From Rhodocyclaceae bacterium (lineage in GTDB: Bacteria > Pseudomonadota > Gammaproteobacteria > Burkholderiales > Rhodocyclaceae): 40,205 nucleotides of DNA. The stretch spans positions 1 through 40,205 of the forward strand of contig JACAEF010000031.1 of assembly GCA_013388985.1 (NCBI GenBank). The letters run 5' to 3'. Positions 27,888 through 35,502 of this stretch are shown here, piece by piece. A program made the position numbers and the translations under genes. The notes below the pieces were generated by a model. That model ran no database searches and had not been told where the DNA came from. It saw nothing but the letters and a program-made list of their open reading frames with translations. Position 1 is the first letter of the stretch. Each line of letters opens with the position of its first letter.

Positions 27888-27894
27888 AAGGAGG
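27888..27894 (+). promoter_or_regulatory. Strong Shine-Dalgarno before the receiver gene
   Basis: AAGGAGG ends six bases before ATG 27901. It fixes the start of the first gene of the third signalling operon. An AATAAT at 27848-27853 could be a -10, but no matching -35 is visible. Confidence 0.85.
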
Positions 27895-27900
27895 TTCGCC

Positions 27901-28329
27901 ATGAAGCCGCCGCCGATTCTGCTGGTCGAGGACAATCCCGTCGATCTCGATCTGACCTTGCGCGCCTTCGCGCGCCGCAAGCTCGTCAATCGCATCGAGG
28001 TGGCTCGCGACGGCGAAGAGGCGCTGGCCTGGATTCCCCGCTGGCTCGCCGGCGAGGAGAAGCCGGCGGTGGTCCTGCTCGACCTGAAACTGCCAAAGGC
28101 GCACGGCCTCGAAGTGCTCGCCGCGATGAAGCGCCAGCCGCCGCTGGCGCGCATTCCGGTGGTGATCCTGACCACTTCGAAGGATGACCGCGACATCGCC
28201 ACGGCCTACGATCTGGGCGCCAATTCCTATATCGTCAAGCCGGTGGATTTCACGAAGTTCATGGAAGTGGCGGCGCAGATCGAAATTTACTGGTGCGTCT
28301 ATAACGAATCGCCGTTCGAATCCGCATGA
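27901..28329 (+). CDS. Single-domain response regulator (Rcp1-like)
   Basis: Stand-alone receiver of 142 residues. Acidic pair Glu10/Asp11, phospho-acceptor Asp61 in LLDLKLPK, Thr91 region TTSKDDRD, and Lys113 in VKPVDF are all present. It belongs to the Rcp1-like group usually paired with phytochrome-type or PAS kinases that have a SHDLKAPL H-box; such a kinase ends this same operon (33910-35406), so it is the likely phosphodonor. The start has a strong Shine-Dalgarno, and the stop overlaps the next gene by 4 nt. Confidence 0.94.
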   Translation: MKPPPILLVEDNPVDLDLTLRAFARRKLVNRIEVARDGEEALAWIPRWLAGEEKPAVVLLDLKLPKAHGLEVLAAMKRQPPLARIPVVILTTSKDDRDIATAYDLGANSYIVKPVDFTKFMEVAAQIEIYWCVYNESPFESA

Positions 28330-31300
28330 AGGTCCTCTACATCGAAGATTCCGTCGCCGATGCCGATCTCGCCCGACGGCATCTGGCCCGCCAGGCGGCC
28401 GACATCACGCTCGAGGTCGCCCCCACCCTCGCCGAGGGGCTCGCCCGTCTCGACGCCGGATTCGATCTGCTCCTCACCGATCTGCAGCTGCCCGACGGCA
28501 CCGGGCTCGAAGCGCTGACCGCGGTGCGCGCGCGCCAGCTGCCGATGGCCGTCGTCGTGCTCACCGGCTCGGGCGACCAGGACGCGGCGATCGCCGCATT
28601 GAAAGCCGGCGTCGACGATTATCTGGTCAAGCGCGCCGATTATCTCGAGCGCCTGCCGCAGACCCTGCGCGCCGCGCGCGAACGCTTCCTCGCCCATGCC
28701 GAGCGGCGCCTGCGACCGCTCGACGTGCTCTATGTCGAGCACAACGCTTTCGATGTCGATCTCTTGCAGCGTCATCTCGCGCAGCGGGCGCCGCACATCC
28801 GCATCGAGAGCGTGCCCGATGCGGTGGCGGCGCTCGCCCGCCTGCCCGAAACGCCCGATGCGCCCTGCCCCTGGCAGGTGCTGCTGGTCGATTACCGGCT
28901 GCCGGGTCTCGACGGTCTGGAACTCACCAAGATCGTGCGTGAGGAACGGCGCCTGAGCGTGCCGATCGTGCTCGTCACCGGCCAGGGCAGCGAGGAGGTG
29001 GCCGCCCAGGCGCTGCATCTGGGCGTCGACGACTATCTGTCGAAACACGAGGGCTATCTTTACGAGGTCGCCGCGATCGTCGAGAAGGTCGACCGCCAGG
29101 CCAAGCTGGAACAGGAACGGCTGCGCCTGATCGAGACCAGCGCCCGGCTGGCCCACTTCATCGCCGCGAGCCCGGTCGTCCTCTACAGTCTGCGCTGGCA
29201 GCACGGCACATGGGCGCCGGCGTGGGTCTCGGAAAACATCACGCGGCTGTATGGTTACCGCGTCGAGGAAGCACTCTTGCCCGGCTGGTGGGAAACACAT
29301 CTGCATCCGGATGACCGCGCGGCGGCGGCCGGCGCCTTGGCCCGGATCGAAGCCGCCGGCAGCCTCGAGCACGAATACCGCTTTCGCACCGCATCCGGCG
29401 CGCTGCGCTGGCTGCGCGACAGCCAGCAGCTGATGCGGGATGGCGACGGCAAGCCGCAGGAGATCGTCGGCGCCTGGCTAGACATCACCGCCTCGAAACG
29501 CCAGCAACAGATCGACGAGGCGCGGCGCACCGCGCTCGACGCCCTGATCGTCGAACGGCCGCTCGGCGAGATCCTCGACGGCATCGCACGCCGGCTCGAG
29601 GCGCTCGATCCGGAATTGCGCGTCTCGATCCTCGTCGTCGAGCCGCGCGATGGCCGTCTCTACACCCGCGCCGGCCCCAGCCTGCCGGATTTCTACAATG
29701 CCGCGGTCGATGGCCTGGAAATCCGCGAAGGTCATGGCTCCTGCGGCAGTGCGGCAGCGCTCGGCAAAAACGTCGTCGTCGCCGACATCGATACCCACCC
29801 CTACTGGGCGCCTTATCTCGAGCTCGCCCATCGCGCCGGCATCCGTGCCAGCTGGTCGGTGCCTTTTTTCGACGATGGCGGCAAGACGCTCGGCACCATC
29901 GGCTGCTACTACGGCACGCCGCGCACACCCAATCCTGAGGACCTGGCGCTGATCGAGGAATTCGCGCGGCTGGCCGCGCTGGCGGTGAGCAAGGTGCGCG
30001 CCAATGAGCGGCTGCGCCAGGCCGCCGCCGCCTTCGCCTCGACCCGCGATGGCATCGTCATCACCTCGCTGGAACCGCGGATCCTCGCCGTCAATCGCGC
30101 CTGGAGCGAGATCACCGGCTATACGGAAGACGAAGCGCTCGGCCAGAATCCGCGCCTGCTCAAGTCGGGTCGTCACGACCGTTCCTTCTATCAGGCGATG
30201 TGGGCGACGCTCCAGCAGGCCGGCCACTGGCAGGGCGAGATCTGGAACCGGCGCAAGAACGGCGAGATCTATGCCGAATGGCTCAGCATCGGCACCGTGC
30301 ATGACGAGCGCGGCCGCCCGACCAATTACGTCGGCGTGCTCACCGACCTCTCGCATCTCAAGTCGATCGAGCAGAAGCTCGATCATCTCGCCCATCACGA
30401 CATCCTCACCGATCTGCCCAACCGGCTGATGATGCAGGTGCGTCTCGCCGCGGCGCTGGAACGCGCGCACCGCTCCCCACAACGGCTGGCCGTGCTGTTC
30501 CTCGATCTCGACCGGTTCAAGGACGTCAATGACAGTCTCGGTCACCCGGCCGGCGATGCGCTGCTCGTCGAGGTGGCCAAGCGGCTGCGCAGCCGGCTGC
30601 GCGAGGAGGACCTGCTCGCCCGCGTCGGCGGCGACGAATTCGTCGCCTTGCTCGAAGGCATCCTCAGCCCTGACCAGGCGGCGACCGTCGCCCGCGGCCT
30701 GATCGAGCAGCTCGCCGAACCCTTTTCCATCGAAGGCAACCAGGTCTTCATCGGCGTGTCGATCGGCATCAGCCTCCATCCCGACGACGCCCAGGATGCC
30801 ACCGAGCTGATCCAGCATGCCGACGCGGCGCTCTACCAGGCCAAACAGGAGGGCCGCAACACCTACCGCTTCCACACCGAAGCCCTGACGCGCGCGGCGC
30901 GCGAGCGGCTGTCGCTGGAAACGCGGCTGCGCCAGGCATTCGAGCGCGACGAGTTCGCGCTCTACTACCAGCCGCTCGTCGATGCCGCAGGACGGACGTT
31001 CGGCGTCGAGGCGCTGCTGCGCTGGCAGTCGCACGACGAAGGGACGATCGCGCCCGCCCGCTTCATTCCGCTCGCCGAAGAAACGGGGCTGATCCTGCCG
31101 CTCGGCCGCTGGGTCGTCGAGACCGCCTGCCGGCAGATGGCCGCCTGGTGCCGCGCGGGTCTGCCGCTGCGGCTGCTGGCGGTGAATCTTTCGGCGCGCC
31201 AGTTCGAGGACCCGGCCCTGCCCGCGCTGATCCGCTCGACACTGGAAAGCACCGGCCTGCCAGCCGAATGCCTGGAGCTGGAGCTGACCGAGAGCCTGCT

Positions 31301-31667
31301 GATGAAGGACGTCGCCCGTTCGCTCGCCGTGTTGCAGGATTTCAAGGCGCTGGGCGTCAAGGTCGCGGTCGACGATTTCGGCACCGGCTACTCCTCGCTC
31401 GCCTACCTGCGGCGTTTCCCGGTCGACAAGCTGAAGATCGACCAGAGCTTCGTGCGCGATCTCGACGTCGATCCGGGCGACCGCGAGATCGCCGCGACGA
31501 TCGTCGCGATGGCGCGCAACCTGCGCCTCGTCGTGCTCGCCGAAGGCGTCGAAAAGCCCAGCCAGCTCGACATCCTGGCCGAGCTCGGCTGCGACTGCTA
31601 CCAAGGCTATCTCTTCGCGCGGCCGATGCCGGCGGACGAGATCGTTGCCTGGTGCGCAAACCGGTAA
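28326..31667 (+). CDS. REC-REC-PAS-GAF-PAS-GGDEF-EAL c-di-GMP regulator
   Basis: Soluble 1113-residue protein with two receivers, three sensor modules and both c-di-GMP enzyme domains. REC1 (about 1-120): Asp52, Lys102. REC2 (about 131-255): Asp189, Lys240, but its acidic pocket is reduced to Glu138-His139. PAS (about 275-392), GAF (about 400-555), PAS (about 565-680; PRLLKSGRHD block). GGDEF at 768-772 with the inhibitory RxxD intact (Arg759-Asp762). EAL at 895-897, with DDFGTGYSS and EGVE intact. It overlaps the single-domain receiver by 4 nt and precedes a binding lipoprotein by 6 nt. Net activity (synthesis or breakdown) cannot be told; both sites look usable. Confidence 0.95.
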   Translation: MKVLYIEDSVADADLARRHLARQAADITLEVAPTLAEGLARLDAGFDLLLTDLQLPDGTGLEALTAVRARQLPMAVVVLTGSGDQDAAIAALKAGVDDYLVKRADYLERLPQTLRAARERFLAHAERRLRPLDVLYVEHNAFDVDLLQRHLAQRAPHIRIESVPDAVAALARLPETPDAPCPWQVLLVDYRLPGLDGLELTKIVREERRLSVPIVLVTGQGSEEVAAQALHLGVDDYLSKHEGYLYEVAAIVEKVDRQAKLEQERLRLIETSARLAHFIAASPVVLYSLRWQHGTWAPAWVSENITRLYGYRVEEALLPGWWETHLHPDDRAAAAGALARIEAAGSLEHEYRFRTASGALRWLRDSQQLMRDGDGKPQEIVGAWLDITASKRQQQIDEARRTALDALIVERPLGEILDGIARRLEALDPELRVSILVVEPRDGRLYTRAGPSLPDFYNAAVDGLEIREGHGSCGSAAALGKNVVVADIDTHPYWAPYLELAHRAGIRASWSVPFFDDGGKTLGTIGCYYGTPRTPNPEDLALIEEFARLAALAVSKVRANERLRQAAAAFASTRDGIVITSLEPRILAVNRAWSEITGYTEDEALGQNPRLLKSGRHDRSFYQAMWATLQQAGHWQGEIWNRRKNGEIYAEWLSIGTVHDERGRPTNYVGVLTDLSHLKSIEQKLDHLAHHDILTDLPNRLMMQVRLAAALERAHRSPQRLAVLFLDLDRFKDVNDSLGHPAGDALLVEVAKRLRSRLREEDLLARVGGDEFVALLEGILSPDQAATVARGLIEQLAEPFSIEGNQVFIGVSIGISLHPDDAQDATELIQHADAALYQAKQEGRNTYRFHTEALTRAARERLSLETRLRQAFERDEFALYYQPLVDAAGRTFGVEALLRWQSHDEGTIAPARFIPLAEETGLILPLGRWVVETACRQMAAWCRAGLPLRLLAVNLSARQFEDPALPALIRSTLESTGLPAECLELELTESLLMKDVARSLAVLQDFKALGVKVAVDDFGTGYSSLAYLRRFPVDKLKIDQSFVRDLDVDPGDREIAATIVAMARNLRLVVLAEGVEKPSQLDILAELGCDCYQGYLFARPMPADEIVAWCANR

Positions 31668-31673
31668 CGCGCG

Positions 31674-32594
31674 ATGCGCCGGCTCATTGCGCTGCTCGGC
31701 CTGGCTTTCCTGCTCGCCGCATGCGCGCCGGAGCCGACGCCGCCATTACGTCTGGCGGTCAATCCCTGGATCGGCTACGACCCCTTCGTGCTGGCGCGCG
31801 ACCGCGGCCCGCTCGATGCCCGGCTGCGCATCGTCGAAGTAGCCTCGAACAGCGACAGCCAGCGCGCGCTCGCCAACGGCATGATCGAGGCCGCCGCGCT
31901 GACGCTCGACGAGGCGCTGCGTCTGGCCGATGCCGGCGTGCCGCTCGAGATCGTCGCGGTGCTCGACGTCTCGGCAGGCGCCGACGCGGTGCTCGCCCGG
32001 CCGGAAATCGACCGCCTCGACAAGCTCAGAGGGCGGCGCATCGGCGTCGAAGCCGGCGCGGTCGGCGCGCTGATGCTCGCCCGGCTGCTCGCCGCCGCCG
32101 GGATCGACGACAGCGAGGTGACGATCCTCTCCGTCGAAGCGGGCCAGCACGTCGCGGTGCTGACGAGCGGCCGCGTCGACGCCGTGGTGACCTTCGAGCC
32201 GATGAAGTCGCAGCTCGCGCGCCGCGGCTACCGCGTGCTGTTCGACAGCCGCGTCCTGCCCGGCGAGATCATCGACGTGCTCGTCGTCCGGCCGGGCGTC
32301 GATGCCAGACCGCTGCTCGCCGCCTGGCAGACCGGGCTCGCCGCGCTGGAACAGGACCGGCTGGCCGCGGCACAGACGCTCGCACGCGGCGTCGAGCTCT
32401 CGGCCGAGGAATATCTCGATGCGCTCTCCAGCCTGCGTCTCTTCCGCGTCGAGGAAAGCGCCGAATGGTTCGACGGCGGCGCCGCGGCGCCGCTCGCCCG
32501 GCGCGCGCAGCCGGTCGTCGCCGAGCTGATGCGGCGCGGCGAGATCAAGCAGCCGCCGGACTGGGCCGCGCTGCTCGGCAAGGGACGGCGATGA
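31674..32594 (+). CDS. Solute-binding lipoprotein (NMT1/SsuA-like), orphan
   Basis: Periplasmic binding lipoprotein of 306 residues. The N-terminus ends in the lipobox LAAC with lipidated Cys17. The mature part (LRLAVNPWIGYDPFVLARD) is typical of the nitrate/sulfonate/thiamine-precursor binding family (NMT1, SsuA, TauA). No permease or ATPase is nearby. It lies between the large GGDEF-EAL protein and a membrane HAMP-PAS protein whose start it overlaps by 4 nt, which suggests it is the ligand-binding partner of that membrane sensor. The ligand is unknown. Confidence 0.92.
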   Translation: MRRLIALLGLAFLLAACAPEPTPPLRLAVNPWIGYDPFVLARDRGPLDARLRIVEVASNSDSQRALANGMIEAAALTLDEALRLADAGVPLEIVAVLDVSAGADAVLARPEIDRLDKLRGRRIGVEAGAVGALMLARLLAAAGIDDSEVTILSVEAGQHVAVLTSGRVDAVVTFEPMKSQLARRGYRVLFDSRVLPGEIIDVLVVRPGVDARPLLAAWQTGLAALEQDRLAAAQTLARGVELSAEEYLDALSSLRLFRVEESAEWFDGGAAAPLARRAQPVVAELMRRGEIKQPPDWAALLGKGRR

Positions 32595-33913
32595 ACTTCC
32601 TGCTGCGCTTTCCCGCCCGCTGGAGCCTGCCGCTCGTGCTGTTTTTGATGAGCGTTCCGGCCGTCTGGTGGTTCTCCGTCCTGCAGCATCAGGAATATTC
32701 CCGGCTCGTCGAGAGCGAGGAGACGATCCGCATCAAGGAAAGGCTGGCGATCGAACAGATGCGGCTCGAAGTGCAGCTGGGAATGGGCAACCTGCTGCAG
32801 GTGCGGCGCATCGTCGCCTCGCTCGGCCTGCGCCGCGACATGCTGCACGCCTGGCTGATCGGCCGCGACGGCCGCATCCTCGCCGCGCTCACGCGCGTCG
32901 AGCTGGACCGCCCGTGGGACGAGGTGCGCGGCCGGCTGCCGCTGCCGCTCGCCGCGGCGCTGGCGCAGATGCCTGACCACGGGCCGGCGATCACACTGAG
33001 CCGTCCTGCCAGCGCCGACTTTCTGCTCGGCGAGGTGGAGCTGCGCACCGGCCATCGCCTCGTCGTCGTCAGCGATCTCGCCGCACCGCTCGCCCGGCGA
33101 CTCGAAGCCGGCCGCAGCGAGCTCGCCAAGCAGGCGGGCACCCTCCTCTTCTTTGCGCTCACCGTCGGCCTGCTGCTGCATCTATTATGGACACAACGCA
33201 TGCGCCGGCTGCTGCGGGCGGCTGAACGGCTCGGCCAGGGCGATTTCACCATCCGCGCGGCGCTGCCGGGCGGCGACGAGCTGGCGAGCATCGGCGCCGC
33301 CTTCGACACCATGGCGGAACGGCTGGCCCGGCAACAGGACGAGATCCGCCGGCTCGCCACGCTGATCGAGCAATCGCCGCTCGTCGCCATCGTCTGGCGC
33401 AACGAACCCGGCTGGCCGGTCGCCTTCGTCAGCAGCAACATCGTGAACTGGGGCTTCGACAAACGCGCGCTGCTCGCCGGCGCATTCCGCTACGTCGAGC
33501 TGATCCATCCCGACGATCTGCCAATGATCGCCGCCGACGTCGAACGGCATCTCGCCCACGGCCCCGACCGTTATGTGCAGGAATACCGGCTGCGCGACGG
33601 TTTCGGCCACTGGCGCTGGATCGAGAACCACACCTGGCTGCTGCGCGACGACGAGGGCCGCGTGAGCACGATCCAGGGCGTACTGCTCGACGTCAGCCGC
33701 CGTCATGAGGCCGAGGAAGCCATGCATCGCCAGAGCGCGGAGCTGGCCGCGCGCAACGTCGAGCTCGAACGCTTCGCCGCCGCCGCGATCGGCCGCGAAG
33801 AGGAGATGATCCGCCTCAAGCGCGAGATCAATGCATTGAGCCGCGCGCTCGGCCGGCCCGAGCCGTTCGACCTGTCTTTTCTCGCCGCCGCCGAAGAGGA
33901 GGCGCAGCGATGA
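32591..33913 (+). CDS. Membrane HAMP-PAS sensor without transmitter domain
   Basis: 440-residue membrane protein: TM1 (about 12-31), periplasmic domain (32-182), TM2 (183-201), HAMP (about 202-255; GQGDFTIRA), PAS (about 257-375; FRYVELIHPDDLP) and a C-terminal coiled coil (about 375-430). It has no kinase, cyclase or methyl-accepting domain. The kinase encoded directly after it (4-nt overlap) has only a short membrane anchor, so the two may form a split receptor: binding lipoprotein, HAMP-PAS sensor and kinase. Residues 137-144 (SRPASADF) in the periplasmic domain are encoded by a reverse copy of the dispersed repeat. Confidence 0.9.
   Translation: MNFLLRFPARWSLPLVLFLMSVPAVWWFSVLQHQEYSRLVESEETIRIKERLAIEQMRLEVQLGMGNLLQVRRIVASLGLRRDMLHAWLIGRDGRILAALTRVELDRPWDEVRGRLPLPLAAALAQMPDHGPAITLSRPASADFLLGEVELRTGHRLVVVSDLAAPLARRLEAGRSELAKQAGTLLFFALTVGLLLHLLWTQRMRRLLRAAERLGQGDFTIRAALPGGDELASIGAAFDTMAERLARQQDEIRRLATLIEQSPLVAIVWRNEPGWPVAFVSSNIVNWGFDKRALLAGAFRYVELIHPDDLPMIAADVERHLAHGPDRYVQEYRLRDGFGHWRWIENHTWLLRDDEGRVSTIQGVLLDVSRRHEAEEAMHRQSAELAARNVELERFAAAAIGREEEMIRLKREINALSRALGRPEPFDLSFLAAAEEEAQR
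32998..33022 (-). repeat. Dispersed 25-bp repeat, reverse copy in HAMP-PAS gene
   Basis: On the minus strand it matches the consensus at 23 of 25 positions. The plus-strand gene reads it as SRPASADF inside the periplasmic sensor domain. Confidence 0.8.
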
Positions 33914-35406
33914 AACTTCCCTCCCCGACCCTCGCCGCCGCGCGTATCAGCCTCGCCTACCTGGTTTTCGCCGTGCTCTGGATCGTGGCGTCGGACGGCT
34001 TGCTGTCCCTGCTCGCCCAGGATGCCGCGACGGCGGCCTCGCTCGGCATGGCCAAGGGGCTTGCCTTCGTCGCCATCACCGCGCTGCTGCTCTACCTCTT
34101 GCTGCGCCGCCGCTTTACCTTGCTCGAGCGCACCTTGGCCGAGCGCAATGCCACGCTGACCGCGCTCAAGCAAAGCCACGCACGCTTCGAGGCGGTGTTC
34201 GAGCAGGCCGCCGTCGGCATCGCGCTGGTCGCCCCGAACGGCCGCTGGCTGAAAGTCAACCGCCGTCTCGGCGAAATCGTCGGCTACACGCCGGAGGAAC
34301 TGCTCGCCAAAACCTTCCAGGACATCACCCACCCGGATGACCTCGCCGCCGATCTCGCCTATGTGCGCCAGATGCTGGCGCGCGAGATCGATCGCTATGC
34401 GATGGAAAAACGCTATATCCGCAAGGACGGCACGATGGTGTGGGTGCTGCTCACCGTCGCGCTGGTCTGGAGGAGCGATGGCCAGCCCGATTACTTCATC
34501 TCGGTGGTCGAGGACATCAGCCGCCAGCATGAGGCCGAAGCGGCGCTGACGCAGGCGTTCGACTGGCAACAGCGCGCCCGGCTGGCGACGTTGAACCAGA
34601 TGGAGGACGCGCTCGCGGCACGGCGCGAGGCCGAAGCCGCGAACGCCCGGTTGCGCGAGCTCAACGCGACGCTGGAAGCGCGCGTCGCCGAACGGACGAA
34701 GGCGCTCGAAACGCTCAACCAGTCGCTGGAGAGCTTCGTCTATTCGGTCTCGCACGATCTGAAGGCGCCGCTGCGCGGCATCGACGGCTATTGCCGGCTG
34801 CTCGAGGAAGACTACGCCGCGCGGCTCGACGACGAGGGCCGGCAGTTCCTCGCCAACGTGCGCCAGAGCGTGACCCGCATGCAGGAGCTGATCGACGAAC
34901 TGCTCGCCTATTCGCGCATGGAACGCAAGCCGCTGACGACGGTTGCGCTCGACCCGCGCGCCCTGCTCGACCGGCTGCTCGCGGAACGAAACGAAGAAAT
35001 CGTTTCGCGCAACGTCCTGGTGAAGATCGAGCTGCCGTCGCTCGAAGTGGCCGCCGATGCCGACGGTCTGGCGATCGTGCTGCGCAATCTGCTCGACAAC
35101 GCGCTGAAATTCACGCGCCGGACGGAGAGGCCGGAAATCGACATCGGCGGCGAGACGACGGCCGAAGGCGTGCATCTGTGGGTGCGCGACAACGGCATCG
35201 GCTTCGACATGAAATACCACGAGCGCATCTTCGAGATCTTCCAGCGCCTGCACCGGCTCGAAGACTATCCGGGCACCGGCGTCGGCCTGGCGCTGGTGAG
35301 GAAAGCCATGGAGCGTATGGGCGGTCGCGTCTGGGCGGAAGGTGCGCCCGGTCAAGGGGCGACCTTCCATCTGCTGCTGCCGGCGGCCACCCCGCCGGCC
35401 GAGTGA
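33910..35406 (+). CDS. Membrane-anchored PAS histidine kinase
   Basis: Histidine kinase of 498 residues: two membrane helices (about 13-29 and 50-66) with a short loop, a PAS domain (about 88-208; EIVGYTPEELLAKTFQDITH), a long coiled coil (210-270), HisKA with His282 in SHDLKAPLRG, and HATPase with LRNLLDNALKF, DNGIGFDM and a GTGVGLALV G2 box. This H-box type pairs with Rcp1-like receivers, one of which starts the operon. The start overlaps the HAMP-PAS gene by 4 nt. A dispersed repeat lies 22 nt after its stop. Confidence 0.95.
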   Translation: MKLPSPTLAAARISLAYLVFAVLWIVASDGLLSLLAQDAATAASLGMAKGLAFVAITALLLYLLLRRRFTLLERTLAERNATLTALKQSHARFEAVFEQAAVGIALVAPNGRWLKVNRRLGEIVGYTPEELLAKTFQDITHPDDLAADLAYVRQMLAREIDRYAMEKRYIRKDGTMVWVLLTVALVWRSDGQPDYFISVVEDISRQHEAEAALTQAFDWQQRARLATLNQMEDALAARREAEAANARLRELNATLEARVAERTKALETLNQSLESFVYSVSHDLKAPLRGIDGYCRLLEEDYAARLDDEGRQFLANVRQSVTRMQELIDELLAYSRMERKPLTTVALDPRALLDRLLAERNEEIVSRNVLVKIELPSLEVAADADGLAIVLRNLLDNALKFTRRTERPEIDIGGETTAEGVHLWVRDNGIGFDMKYHERIFEIFQRLHRLEDYPGTGVGLALVRKAMERMGGRVWAEGAPGQGATFHLLLPAATPPAE

Positions 35407-35427
35407 CGCCGCCTTTGCGGTGCGCAA

Positions 35428-35452
35428 AAAGTCGGCGCTGGCGAGACGGCAC
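35428..35452 (+). repeat. Dispersed 25-bp repeat, intergenic copy
   Basis: Matches the consensus at 24 of 25 positions (GGGAC is GAGAC). It is the only clear copy outside a gene, in the 96-bp gap between the histidine kinase and the ThDP enzyme. The following GGTCCCGCTGC weakly recalls the second arm of the 54-bp unit in E2. Confidence 0.85.
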
Positions 35453-35502
35453 AGGTCCCGCTGCTTTGTGCTCAAATGCGGGCTTTCCGACGACCCATCC
35501 CC

